Assembly: GCA_018907035.1 (NCBI GenBank)
Contig: JACCIC010000034.1
Coordinates: forward strand, 1,400,001-1,464,000
Direction: 5' to 3'
Length of the DNA: 64,000 nucleotides
Source: Sycobia sp. Sy_11
Taxonomy: Eukaryota > Arthropoda > Insecta > Hymenoptera > Epichrysomallidae
How positions within the stretch are numbered: the stretch's first letter is position 1; every line of letters begins with the position of its first letter. Positions 40,396-52,226 of the stretch are shown here, piece after piece. The notes under the pieces are model-generated. The model searched no databases. It was not told where the DNA came from and worked only from the letters and a program-made list of their open reading frames with translations. The translations under genes and the position numbers were made by a program.

Positions 40396-42550
40396 GCTCC
40401 TTTGGCATTTATTCAAGTAAACGAGAGTATGGTCGCGCCTGCTGCTCAATCGATTTACGTAATTTTTGCCCCTTTGCTTGCGTTTCCCTCGATCGCTGCT
40501 AGGGAGAGTAGAGCTTGTGGTCTCCTGCTCGTCTCTGAGCAATCTCAAACTGACCAATAGATATATATTCAGCCGAGCTTTGTCCATTTGCGGAATTTAT
40601 TTTCTTTTCCATTCAAACCGATCCGGATTGACCGCGGCATCATCGTGTGATAATTCTATCTATATATACTTGATACTAATGTCGGGTCAGAATAAATTTA
40701 TTCAGCTTACAGTAACGAGATTACGTTTTTGAGCAAATCTATTTGGAGTTAGTATACGTTACTCTCTTAGACATTCAGCACAAATTTCATTTGTTCATCG
40801 AGTGATTGTAAAAAATTAATTAATCGCTTTATGTATATTCAAAATAGCCACAGTATCTCCAAGGCTGATTTGATAAAATATAAAAGATTGTACAAATGTT
40901 ACATCGTATATTTACCACTAGGCGGAGACGCTGAAGGAGATTTCGGAGTAAAAATTGACGGTCATAATAGGAAGCAGATTTTTCTTTATTAAACAATTTT
41001 GAAGCATTTTAGATAGCAAAATTCTATTAAGCGAGGTAGCGTCTAACAAGAGGAAAGAGGTGATATTGTTAGAATTTGAGCAAAATATAAAAGAAGGTGG
41101 TAAACAACGTCTGACCTAAACAAACACCGAATGTCACACGGACCGCGTCATGAAAGAAAACATACTTGCTCCTCTAATCCATTTTAAAGCAATAGTGATT
41201 CCAAACCGTTGAATAGTTTGAAAATACGGTGCAGTGAGGCTATTTTACTACGAACCGGCGCCAACTTTTCGACATCCTCTTATCGTCCACGTATCTTTCA
41301 ATATTAGTTGCTGACTATACAACTATGAAGTATATATAATACAATCAATTCTCAATCAAACATATCGGCAGCTGCCGCACCGTTGCTTAGTTAATGAAAC
41401 CTTTTCCATTTTTATCATGTGACCTAAGAATAATTCGGTTTTATTAAAGATCGGTCAAACTGTTATAACTAGTGGAGCCAAAATTAGTGAACTACTTTTA
41501 TTATACTTTCATAATAAGAATTATTTTTTTTATTCTAATACAAAATACAATTATTAATTACTCTTTCAAGAATAAATATTAAGTTTTCATTCATTCACTC
41601 TCATGACGCAGTTGTTGAAACCTGGGGATTAATTAATTTAGACTACTATTGCTTTTAAAAAGAAAAATGACTTCAAAGAACTGACTTTTGATTTTCTTAT
41701 ACATTTTAGAGAAGAATACATAGCGTTTATTAAATACTTATTCAATAAAGGACTTGTTAAATTTCTTCATATATCGCATGAAAATTTACATATTCGTTAA
41801 GATAGTTATGCGAATAACTTCATAATCTTCAGTGTCAAGAATTCGCTTTATTTTAATTGAAAGTAAAAAATTTTTAATAAGAAAGGAAGTAGAATCATTC
41901 GAAGACGATTTGAGCAACTATTCAGAAGAATAATGCTTTTAATATATTTGCGTAACTAAATATTCATAATTATTGATGAATAAGAAAATAAATATCTATA
42001 ATTCGCATATGTAATTTTAAATTATTGAGAAGTTTATTATTAATATACAACAATTTGCTTTATTTGATGAGACAATATACTTGGGACAATTATAAATTTT
42101 TCATCACTGAATTAATCATTATACTGTGCTTTAATGTCGCGCCGATCCCATCAATTTCGCAGATCAAGAAATCGATTTTAGGGATGTATAACGAAATTAT
42201 TATTTACTTTATGGACGATGGGAAGACATGTGACGGTTAATTATTCGATTGTTGTATAAATTAAGTAATATGAATCTAACGTAAATTCTAAAATTATTTG
42301 CAATGTAAAATTTTTTTTAAAAAAATATTTTCCTCAAATTTTATTCCTTCCATGAAATGAGGTCATAGCACTGAATGAAGAGACAATCTAGTACATTTCC
42401 CTTTAACTTATAGATTTACTACAATACTTAAACATCCATAAACCTCCAATTGTTTACTGTACCTACCAAACATTTACTGTCTGGGATAAATCCCGAACGA
42501 AAATGCACCTGTTTCTATACTTAAACCTTAAAAGAATCTATATAATTTTG

Positions 42551-42597
<47 letters not shown>

Positions 42598-42667
42598 AGA
42601 AATAACATTGGGAAATGCTTATTGTACTAATATCAACTGTTTTTAAGTCCTGTTCAATTAGATAAAA

Positions 42668-42715
<48 letters not shown>
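42551..42715. repeat. Pair of (TA)n microsatellites
   Basis: TA tracts at 42551-42594 and 42670-42715, each about 22 units, with a 75-bp unique spacer. Confidence 0.95.
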
Positions 42716-42719
<4 letters not shown>

Positions 42720-42766
42720 TAATGATTAAATTAAATTATTAAATAAATTAAAACTCTATTCATTTT

Positions 42767-42795
42767 CTGAAGAGTAGTCGAAGCGAGCTCGAAAC
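42767..42795 (+). ncRNA. Hammerhead-ribozyme-like core motif, probably a relic
   Basis: CTGAAGA (fits CUGANGA) is followed by a segment that can fold as a short stem with an AAG loop and a closing G-C pair, then GAAAC. This is the conserved core order of hammerhead ribozymes. Stem III and the cleavage-site UH could not be placed convincingly, so activity is doubtful. Such motifs occur in some retroelements. Confidence 0.25.
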
Positions 42796-43382
42796 GTTTG
42801 ACTAGACGGATTTAGTAAATTCATTGGTGTGAGGGAGGGGTAGTCGGATTGTATTTTACTAAGTACCATTTTTTCTTTCAGTTGAACCAACGATTTTTAT
42901 TTCAGATTAGTATTAGATAATCACTACGGGGGTAATCATAAACAAGGAAAATTTGACTGTCATAATCACTATAGTATTTTAAATATTTAATGTTATAGGA
43001 TTTATTTAATAGGACTGTAAGACCAATAAAAATATGTATTAGTTTAAAAACATCGTAATTTCATCTTCGATTTTTTTACTTCGTGATAAAGACTCAACTT
43101 TTTTTATTTAAAACGGTTCCGACGAATTAACGAGTCCATAATACTTACAGAATGCCAATTACTCGTTGCTTGTTATTTCTTCGGCGCGTTAAAACTCGCG
43201 ACATGTAGTGGAATTTATATTTTGCACGAGCTTGAGGATGCCAATGAGCACTGCGACACCACATAATAATATTATGCGTATACCCTGCGAATTTGCAAGC
43301 ATGCATAAATATACCGGTCATTGATACGTAAGCAAAATGTAGTTTCATTTTGAAAGCAAGAAAATTATTTGAGCTTATAAAG

Positions 43383-43385
<3 letters not shown>

Positions 43386-43439
<54 letters not shown>

Positions 43440-43496
43440 CATATGCATACTATAAAAACGACACGCGCCGGAAAACTCTCGCTGTGTCATATCGTC

Positions 43497-43553
<57 letters not shown>

Positions 43554-43808
43554 GAACTGAAAGTATATGCCACTCCCGGGGCGGCTTCTGCGCGCAAATT
43601 GCAAGAGTCTGTCACTTCAATTCGCAAATCCCAAACAAACAAGGACGCTCAAACCAATAAAATCTCTTTTATAAACAAGCCGTTCGTCGATTCGCTAGAT
43701 GTATGTATATATACATATCGTTTATACTGGTCTATGTGCCAAGGTGAAAATGAATCATTCGACGTTTTCAGTTTGCGCCTTATAAACCATTTAGTTGGTT
43801 ACGTTAAA

Positions 43809-43860
<52 letters not shown>
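43386..43860. repeat. Three (TA)n microsatellites
   Basis: TA tracts at 43386-43437, 43500-43551 and 43810-43860 separated by unique DNA. Confidence 0.95.
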
Positions 43861-43864
<4 letters not shown>

Positions 43865-46800
43865 AATATAGAATATTATTCTTCTTTTTAAATGACATAT
43901 TATAGTAATATATACAAATAACGTCAATCATTATTTAACAATTTATTTAAATTGTAAATCAATGCAAAAATTTAAAACACACAAACACTAAAGTGGTTTG
44001 TTCAATAAATATACTGAATTATGTTCAATAAATAATTGTTACCGAATTATCAATAAATATATGCAATATAAAAGGGAATATAATAAATACATTACACATT
44101 ATATATTTAATTCAATTATAGGTTATCAATAATAGTGAGTCATTACTGGTCTTTTTTTTATATTTTTTTTATATTTTATAGATAAAATTAGAATTATATT
44201 ATTCGAAATGATAATACTAAATGTTGATGATGCTGATGTATGTTATTTATAAAAATAATGCAAATTGTGTCCATTTTAGAAATAAATTTTATCTTTATAG
44301 ATTTATAGATATAGATTAATCTTACAGCGCTAATACGTTTAAACTATCAAAAATGAGCATAGATTCAATTAAATTTTTACAATTGCTTGCATTGACATTC
44401 TAAATATTCATGGAAGCACAATTATACTCTAAAGGAATTTTCTAAAATACAGTAAAATGAAATTTGGTATGCTACAGATATATGGACTTCCCACGTAAAA
44501 TTAGGCTTCATTCCGGAAGACTGGTTGAAACAAATTACGTGGATGGCGGATTAAAGTTCACCGGTTCAGCGGGACCCAAAGTTACAATACCTCGCCCTGC
44601 AGTAGATCGCAAATTGCATTAGGGTTTTCGTTTCAGTTGAGAAATTCGCCTGCTAGGGAAAAGCTCCCCCCACCCCCTCGCCCCCCAATTACACTCTCGT
44701 GCGTTAGAAAGTCCGGAGAAAATGGAAAAAAAAGAAATATACAAAATGCGTCTTTTAGAAAGTAAAAATGCGCCATTGAACTCAGTGTTACAAATGTATA
44801 AACTATTAGAATAGACAAAAAAAGGCGTGTGTTAATAACTGAAAACTTCTTCTTGTATATAGTAACTTTAAAATTATTTAACATTAACCTTATTGAGTTC
44901 ATCGTTAAATTGTTATATTGACATCGTATGTTTAACTTTCATAGATGGATAACATAGCTTTAATTAAAAATTAAATAAATTACAATAGATAAAGCGCTGA
45001 AGTTTTCGTAAAATATAATTTATAGAAATACCAGACTACAAACTTCTAATTTTAGCATTATTAATTAAATAAAAAAATGTTAGTACACTTTTCAAATAAA
45101 TTTCGACAAATTATCCTCACACGTGGAAACAGAAAATTTTAATTAATAAAAAGCATTAAACTTTTCCGGAAAGTACGGCAACGAGTTTCAACTTACAAAT
45201 TAATTAATACTGTTAAATTAATTAATTTATATTAAAATAAAATATTTGTATTTCTTTAAGAACGAGATTTAAATTATATTCGTATTTTTGTAAAATACGC
45301 AATTTCGACAGGCTTTTGAATTTTAGTAATTAATATAATATATGGATTTTTTGCTTGCTTTATTTTATAACTGCTTATATAAACAAGAGCATTATTATGA
45401 AATAAAGAAATTTACATCACCTGCTTCAGTTCTTTTATTAAAATATAATATTTGTTACTATTAATATAGCTACTATAGATTTTCCAAAAATTGTCAAAGC
45501 TGGAAATCTTTTAAATTTATGTATCTTTGAAATAGTTATATATTTTTAGTTTTCTATATAGTCACTTTATTTTTAGGAACAATATTTTTAGATCGATAAA
45601 AAGCTATGTATGCTTTAATATCTATATAAACTGAAATAAATATACATGAAGTCGAAAATGATTCAATTTATGCGAAAATTATTTACAAAATAGTCATCGA
45701 TTTATTTATAAATACTATTATATAATTAGGCTTAAGTAGTTACTATATAACAGGCACCTAATAAATCTAAGTTACACACATAGCTCAACATTTTAAAGGA
45801 CTAATTTGTTTTCTAAAATATTTATAAAAATATTTGTAAAATTTTTAAATAAGTACAGTATATATTCACATTACTATTAGATAACATCTATTTAAAAAGT
45901 CCGCGTTTTCGGGTAATGATTGCGTAGATCGTTCGTTTTATAATGAAGTTATATCCATTAATTTCATATTTTTCGTTCGTTTATTTCAAGAAAACTTCAT
46001 GAAACATATGCATGTATGAACAATTTAGAAAAAGTGATTTTCGCTTGTATTAGATTAATGTCATTTATTTTTTTAATAAAATTCAATTCAGGATAATTTA
46101 TGTCAGATACTCAATACCGGCATTCATTATGGGTATAAAAAGAGGGTTAAAGTTATGTTATTCATAAAAGTATTATGCATTTAGTTTCATACGTATTTTA
46201 ACGAGCATTATTAAATATTATAAACTTTCAGAAAATTACAGGTGTTTCCATTTAATTTAGCTTAAAACTAGGTAAATATTATTATGTAAAAAACTAAAAA
46301 AATATTTGATTTGCCTAGCATTATATAGTTAAACGTTAATTTAAGCTCTGAAAAGAAAGTATTTTGAAACGTCTTTAGTAAAGTAGCAAACGTTCTAATT
46401 ATGTCTCGAACTTACTTGTAAAGTAGAATTTGTAGAAGTCAAAAACAGGCCGTGACGTTATTACGATTTCTTAAGTACTTGAGATAATGAAGTTTCAAGT
46501 AGTTATTTGAAAGCAGTTGTATGTGTGCATGGGTGGAAAGTATAATGGATATTCCTGATCAACAAAGCTGTATAAACATAGTAATTAAAAGTTACTGCCT
46601 TGTTTATAGGCATTAGGCAGTCGATTCCCGATGTCGCCATTAAGTAATTGAGCATTTTAAACAAATCAAATCAATGTGGATGGAAGAACAATAAATAAGG
46701 ATCCTATGATAAAAAACATTTAAACATCTAGTTTACATAAAAACAAAGGAAGGTACATTATTATCGACTATTTAAAGTGATTCTAATTATTTTTCGGAAG

Positions 46801-47037
46801 ATCAGGTCTGATATAAAAACTTATGTCGGAAATCCTCTGAATTGATTTTATTAATGAAAAATCGATAAAAGATTATATTTAATTTATTATATTATATTTA
46901 TTATATTAAATTTATTTAATAAAGAAAACTGTTTAAAAAATAGACGAGTTTTGACCATCAAGAGAAAAGTACGAGACCGATAATTTTATAATAATTCCGA
47001 GGTATTGAATACAAGTATGATATTTATTTATTTGTGA

Positions 47038-47064
47038 CCGACGAAGGGTAGAGATATTCGAAAC
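47038..47064 (+). ncRNA. Second hammerhead-like motif, degenerate
   Basis: CCGACGA departs from CUGANGA at one base. An extra A and a five-pair stem with a GAGA tetraloop (GGGTA/TATTC, two G-T pairs) follow, then GAAAC. Its plan matches the motif at 42767, but the mismatch and extra base make it a weaker case. Confidence 0.18.
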
Positions 47065-48002
47065 AAATCATTAAAAACTCATATTTAAACAAACTTTCTC
47101 AATTATCACATTTCTTGTTTGTATTGGGAGGAGGTGAAGCAATTTTTCACGGGCATGATATATTTTTGTAGAAAAAATTTTTGCCTTTCTTATGGAAGTT
47201 AAAACGAGAATGAAACATTGAGTAAAATATACAGGCTAAAGATTATATCGAATAGAGGTTGAGAACTAGCCTATAGAGCAAGTAGAACCAGCTCAAAACG
47301 GTACAAGAATATCAAACGGATAGGAAAATGTACAAAATAAAAGCTCCTGTATTTCAAATATAAGAATTGAATTTTCTTACCGCTATGGAATAGTTATTTA
47401 TGAGTCATTGATAGTCTATTTATAAAAAATAACGAATGATACTTTTTATAATTGTAAATATTTCTTTCACTGTCGTATAATGGCTATTTTTACTATCATT
47501 GCCATTTTTTTGGACAAGTAAATATGATTTTCCCTTTACAGGTATAAATCTTAATTTTGTTAACATTATCCTTTACGTAAACCTTTATAAAATACCTTAT
47601 TATTTAGTACGTATTATCATGGCACGAATATATTAAGCATTGTAGTCGGAATTTCAGTTGATGTATAAATCAGCCAAAAAATAAATATACATTTCACAAA
47701 TATATGTATCATGATATTTTAAAATTTATGAATTGACGTTAAATTGATACGTTACATTGGCTTCATAAAATTACAAACTTTTTTCCTTTAAAGATTATGT
47801 GAAATTTGCTAAAATTAATGTTTATTTTATATTAAAGTTAGTCGATTGGTGGTTAACATATTTAGCGAATATAACAAGAGTAGAATACTCGCAATACACT
47901 TATCCTAAAATGAACTGATATAGGTATGTAGGAGGATCAGATTTGGCAGTAAAAAGTAAGCAATTCGCAGATAAACACGCGACTCGCGTGAACACACAAA
48001 CA

Positions 48003-48008
48003 GGCACG

Positions 48009-48055
<47 letters not shown>

Positions 48056-48070
48056 GCGCGCGCACACACA
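48003..48070. repeat. (CG)n-(CA)n-(CG)n alternating tract
   Basis: A CA tract of about 17 units is bordered on both sides by CGCGCGCGC blocks, giving about 65 bp of nearly pure alternating purine-pyrimidine sequence about 140 bp upstream of the Shab exon acceptor. Confidence 0.93.
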
Positions 48071-48185
48071 TATACAAAATAATAATCGAGTAAAGTCACT
48101 TCGATTTTGACTGCCAAGTTCTGTCCGCCTCTAGTGGAAGTATTATCAGCGGTAGCTGCAGCCGCGGCAGCAGCGCCAGAAACCC

Positions 48186-48211
48186 ACTAACCTCGCCGTT
48201 TCTCTTTCCAG
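48186..48211 (+). promoter_or_regulatory. Splice acceptor and branch-point candidate before the Shab exon
   Basis: CTAAC at 48187-48191 resembles a branch point. It is followed by the pyrimidine run TTTCTCTTTCC and AG at 48210-48211, a near-ideal acceptor. It implies an upstream non-coding Shab exon, since no in-frame coding reaches it from the ATG at 48374. Confidence 0.65.
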
Positions 48212-48373
48212 GCTATTATGAGGCCACGGCGGCCGCGCCTGCCCGTGACTCGGCGGTCGGTGGTGCACCAGAGCTGCTGCCCCAGCGCCGGCGGATGAGG
48301 CGCTAGGCCGGGCGCAGGTGGAGGAGCTGCCTGAAACGCGGCTGCTCCTTCTTCCCTCGTCTCGGCTCCTTCG
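48212..48373 (+). other. Shab: Shab 5' UTR within the first coding exon
   Basis: A GC-rich leader between the acceptor and the chosen start. It holds two short upstream ORFs (48218-48298 and 48295-48306). The reading frame of the channel is closed upstream by TGA at 48296-48298 and again by TGA at about 48335-48337, so translation cannot start earlier in this exon in that frame. Confidence 0.6.
48218..48298 (+). CDS. Upstream ORF in the Shab leader, 26 codons
   Basis: ATG at 48218 opens 26 codons rich in Arg and Pro, ending in TGA at 48296-48298. It is in the same frame as the channel start 75 bp downstream. A second ATG at 48295 overlaps that stop (ATGA) and gives only three codons before TAG. 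Whether the upstream ORFs reduce channel translation is inference. Confidence 0.4.
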   Translation: MRPRRPRLPVTRRSVVHQSCCPSAGG

Positions 48374-48637
48374 ATGCTCAAGGACAGCAAGACGAGGTAC
48401 GAGGGCGAGGGCGGCGGGCCGGGCCTCGAGCCGGATCGCAACGGGAACAGCGGCTTAGGCAGCAGCGGAGGCGGCTCGCAGCAGCAGCTCGCGCTATGCC
48501 AACAGCAGCAGCAACAGCAGCAGGCCTTCGGCTTCGACGTAGTCGGGCCCGGCGCCGTCGCATCCTTCTTCCCGGGCGGCGCCGCTCTGCTGGCGGCGGC
48601 TGCCTCGAGGGAGGCGGCGCAGCAGGGGGCGGCCCCC

Positions 48638-48674
<37 letters not shown>

Positions 48675-49396
48675 CGACCGGGACGGGCACGGGGCCGTCG
48701 GCGGCGGCGTCCGCGTCGGGGGGTCCGAAGGAGGTGCGCTACCTGGGCGCGTTCCCGGCGGCGGGGGCGGTCCCGCCGCCCCCGCCGCCGCCGCCGCCCC
48801 CGCTCCCGCCCCCCGGAGGCCAGCTGCCGCTGGAGCTGCAGCAGCAGCGCGGCTTCTCGCAGTCGATGAGCTCGCTGCCGCCCGAGCCCTTCATGATAAT
48901 GCGCTCGAAGGCGCTGAACCGCCGCGTCTCGATCAACGTCGGGGGCGTGAAGCACGAGGTGCTCTGGCGCACCCTCGAGCGGCTGCCCCACACGCGGCTC
49001 GGTCGGCTCCGCGAGTGCAACACCCACGAGGCGATAATCGACATCTGCGACGACTACTCCCTCATCGACAACGAGTACTTCTTCGACCGGCATCCCAAGT
49101 CCTTCAGCTCGATACTGAACTTCTATCGGACGGGCAAGCTGCACATCGTCGACGAGATGTGCGTGCTCGCGTTCAGCGACGACCTCGAGTACTGGGGCGT
49201 CGACGAGCTCTACCTCGAGAGCTGCTGCCAGCACAAGTACCACCAGCGCAAGGAGCACGTGCACGAGGAGATGCGGAAGGAGGCCGAGTCGCTGCGCCAG
49301 CGTGACGAAGAGGAGTTCGGGGACGGCAAGTGCGCGCAGTACCAGAAGTACCTGTGGGAGCTCCTGGAGAAGCCGACGACCTCCATCGCCGCCAGG
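48374..49396 (+). CDS. Shab: Shab (Kv2) voltage-gated K+ channel, N-terminal coding exon
   Basis: Encodes residues 1-341 of a delayed-rectifier potassium channel of the plasma membrane of excitable cells. Residues 1-170 are low complexity: Gln run 43-50, Thr run 90-100 from repeated ACG codons, Pro runs 134-143 and 145-147. The T1 tetramerisation domain starts at VSINVGG (185-191), continues through the CDD motif (225-227), [20 protein letters not shown] (238-257), and carries the zinc motif HX5CX20CC (His257, Cys263, Cys284, Cys285), typical of non-Shaker Kv subfamilies. The charged linker to S1 ends in [12 protein letters not shown] 48374 is chosen because upstream in-frame stops leave no earlier start in this exon and the exon splices in phase 0 to the S1 codons. 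The donor AGG/GTGAGT is excellent. The leader lacks detectable conservation, so the start is less certain than the domain. Confidence 0.95.
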
Positions 49397-49427
49397 GTGA
49401 GTTTTGACCAGGACGTGCCGCCCCATC

Positions 49428-49432
<5 letters not shown>

Positions 49433-49463
<31 letters not shown>
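49433..49463. repeat. (TC)n tract near the Shab donor
   Basis: A pyrimidine tract of about 15 TC units, 36 bp inside the intron. Confidence 0.95.
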
Positions 49464-49466
<3 letters not shown>

Positions 49467-49655
49467 ATATATCAGCACTTCCTCTTACATGTATATATAG
49501 TATACTGCCTCTATTATCATCATTTTCCCCTTTTCATCTCAATTCGAAAGACCGGTAGCGAAACCGCGGCTTTTCTCGCACTATTGACCGCCTAGATCGT
49601 GAACGGGACTCTTTTTTACGGTTTCTTCTTTTATCACGGTCTTAGCACGTTTCTA

Positions 49656-49659
<4 letters not shown>

Positions 49660-49702
<43 letters not shown>
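49660..49702. repeat. (AT)n microsatellite
   Basis: Uninterrupted AT dinucleotides, about 21 units. Confidence 0.97.
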
Positions 49703-49704
<2 letters not shown>

Positions 49705-51062
49705 TGGTGAGTGCTTTAGGGTCACGAGCATTGTCAGGATTTAAATTTACAGTGGGCATTGATGAGTACTATTACTACTGCTCTCTTAACTGTTACTCGT
49801 GGGAGGTGTTTGCTTTAACTGTGGGGTATTGTATTTTAATCGTTGTGTGCTGTGGATAAGTGTAATGGCGAATCTAAAGCGCTGTTGCTTTAGATGTAAA
49901 ACAATGTATCATTAAATATATACATGTACTTTTATGCTTATAATTTAACCATTTACAAAGCTTGTCATGGAAGTTTAATACATATCTTTTTTTAAATATT
50001 ACGTTAATAATTGATAACTTTCACATAATGTACAATAGAACTAGTCAATTACACAAGGATGGTATAATTGGCATAATTGTACTTATATAGGATATTTAAA
50101 ACTAAGGCGATATATTTGTGTCTAAATTTTTGCATGTTTGTAAAACGTAACCTTGTATCTATAATTGTTGACGTTAAACAAATTCAGAAGCGTTAAGAAT
50201 CAATGAAAATTCGAAAGTATAAAGTAGGCTAAAGTAAAAATTGAGCCAATAAATCCTGACAATGCCAGATAATGAAAAGCAAGCGTATTAAACGTAGATA
50301 TATACCTATCTGATTTGCGTATATAAAAAAAATAAAATAAAAATAAATTTGCATCCTTAAGAGCTACGGTATAGTCATGTTTGCAGTTTTATAAACTTTC
50401 GAGAAAAGCTATCGTTTTATACGGTTTGAAGATGCGACTGAATCCTTTTTACGCAATCTCCTTAGGTACGTCGGATGCCGTTCTGCCACGCGTCGAGAGG
50501 CGGATTTTGAAAGCTTTCTCTGTGGAAGATAAGAATCCAATAAGGGCATAAGGTTACAGAAACGTGATTATAATTTTCGGACCATTTTTCGTGTGATCAA
50601 TATAAACCTGACTTCAGAATTACTCCATCAGGTCAGGTTTTCATAGACTTTAAACTAAAAGTACGAAAACCACTGTTGTTGACGATTTTCCAGGTGATAT
50701 AGTCTTGTGAATTTGGTTTTTCTTAAAAAAAAATATAATTTATTTTAAAGTACAATTCTTGATGTTGAAGCTGCTGGTTAACTTGCTCAAATACTTTATT
50801 TATTGCGGTGGTCTTCCATTTTCTATTTTCCATATCTAAATATTTTTGTCATAACGCTGATGTGACACAATAAATTAGACGTTTGACTAGAAAATACGAA
50901 AATTATTTAAAAATTTGCTAAAAATTTTACATTTAATATAAACACCTTTGAAATTACGACGGGAAATTTTTTAATTTTTTCGAAAAATATACCAAATGGT
51001 TGCTTTGAATAAATTCACATTTAAAAATTTTTATGTTTTCTGAGTGTAACATTGATAAATAT

Positions 51063-51068
<6 letters not shown>

Positions 51069-51118
<50 letters not shown>
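51069..51118. repeat. (AT)n microsatellite
   Basis: Uninterrupted AT dinucleotides, about 25 units. Confidence 0.97.
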
Positions 51119-51120
<2 letters not shown>

Positions 51121-51515
51121 TAAAATACTATGACTATATTTATTTCGTCATTGTAGTATGAACTCAACTTCTAAAACTTATAAGAGCTATGTTATACTTA
51201 CAGATTTTAATGACAATAAAAAATAGCAAATTGAGAAAACGTCAAATTGAATATCTTCGTGAAAAAATGATATTTGTGTATAAAATGAACGGTATTTATA
51301 AGAGCAAGACTTGTAATTTAAAATCATGTCGATATTGTTTTCAGGAAAAGAAAAATAGAGAATTTTTTTTAATTTTGTCCAAAACCAGAAATGATAGAGT
51401 AATTTGGAAGGCACGTGCGAGTCACGTTTGTATAACCTGTAAAATTTTGTTTTAAGATACTTGAATTTATTAGGATTTACCAATTTCAACGCTCTTCTAT
51501 CCATTTACTCGTCCT

Positions 51516-51610
51516 AAATAATTGTTACAGTCAGTAGCCTCATCAGTGGAAGCTCTATCGGTATACTTGTCGGAGCACCGCGCCCCGTTCGAATCGAAAA
51601 ACAAATAATT
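51516..51610 (+). mobile_element. Possible tRNA-derived retrocopy or SINE head
   Basis: TAGCCTCATCAGTGG at about 51535-51549 resembles a tRNA box A and D-arm, and CGTTCGAATCG at about 51586-51596 matches box B. An A-rich end (GAAAAACA) follows. AAATAATT occurs on both sides (51516-51523 and 51603-51610), with partial similarity continuing, as expected for a target-site duplication. The T-stem is not complete and no acceptor stem closes, so it is not an intact tRNA gene. The short duplicated word in AT-rich DNA keeps confidence low. Confidence 0.35.
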
Positions 51611-51671
51611 ATTCACGATCTAAATCCTCTTGTCAATCAAGCACAATTACAATCGTGCCTAAAATTTCTCG

Positions 51672-51672
<1 letters not shown>

Positions 51673-51720
<48 letters not shown>
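51673..51720. repeat. (CA)n microsatellite
   Basis: About 24 CA units. Confidence 0.97.
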
Positions 51721-51721
<1 letters not shown>

Positions 51722-52179
51722 TAAAGTATGGTACACAATATAGCCATTATTATTATGCTACAAGCGACGACGTAAATCGTGGAAGGATATCGTACCGCCA
51801 CTATATCTTAATATTCATATGCATATTGCGCGCGGATAAATTTCTAAAATGCAACTCGGGCTTTCTATTTCGAATTAATGGTGTCGTCGCGCAAAGTACA
51901 TTCGATCGAAATTACCTGCAGTAATCGAAAGACCGGAAGTGCTATCGACGCGCCCGCAGTCGCAAAAGAGAAGGGTATTCCAGCGGTCAATAGTTCAATT
52001 CTGAAACATACATAGGCATATACACACAGACAGGCATGGACATCTATCAAAGTAATTAGAAATGATTGGGATTATTAGCTGTGATACTTTACAATTTATA
52101 TAATTATATTCAGTAAAGCGAGTGTAAAAGTTTTTAACCTTCTTGATTGCATTAATTGTCACCAACTTAATACTCTTTT

Positions 52180-52180
<1 letters not shown>

Positions 52181-52223
<43 letters not shown>
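52181..52223. repeat. (TA)n microsatellite
   Basis: Uninterrupted TA dinucleotides, about 21 units. Confidence 0.97.

Positions 52224-52226
<3 letters not shown>

Larger units (their letters stand above)
36830..40740. other. Mixed region: GC-enriched patches, no supported gene
   Basis: GC-enriched patches lie at about 36830-37200, 38640-39010 and 40020-40330, and AT-rich DNA fills the rest. TA tracts lie at 37233-37282, 38050-38122 and 40350-40392, and a TC tract at 39940-39987. CGCGCGCG runs occur at 38767-38780 and 40336-40349. The 198-codon frame at 39465-40061 is lysine/phenylalanine-rich with a serine/leucine repeat and looks like chance. Confidence 0.5.
40740..48120. other. AT-rich stretch upstream of the Shab coding exon
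   Basis: Over 7 kb of AT-rich DNA with five TA tracts between 42.5 and 43.9 kb, two hammerhead-like core motifs (42767-42795 and 47038-47064), and no credible frame. If Shab has 5' UTR exons upstream, this is intronic. The 170-codon frame at 43350-43862 exists only because three TA tracts are open in all frames. Confidence 0.55.

Noticed and set aside
43350..43862. 170-codon frame joining unique segments through three TA tracts
   Set aside because: TA repeats are open in all frames, so the joining is fortuitous.
48494..49426. 310-codon minus-strand frame and 269-codon plus-strand frame over the Shab exon
   Set aside because: Both are arginine-, alanine- and leucine-rich shadows of the GC-rich Shab coding frame and have no independent domain.
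50604..50640. 9-bp inverted repeat AAACCTGAC/GTCAGGTTT
   Set aside because: The arms are short and there is no supporting context such as a terminator or mobile element.
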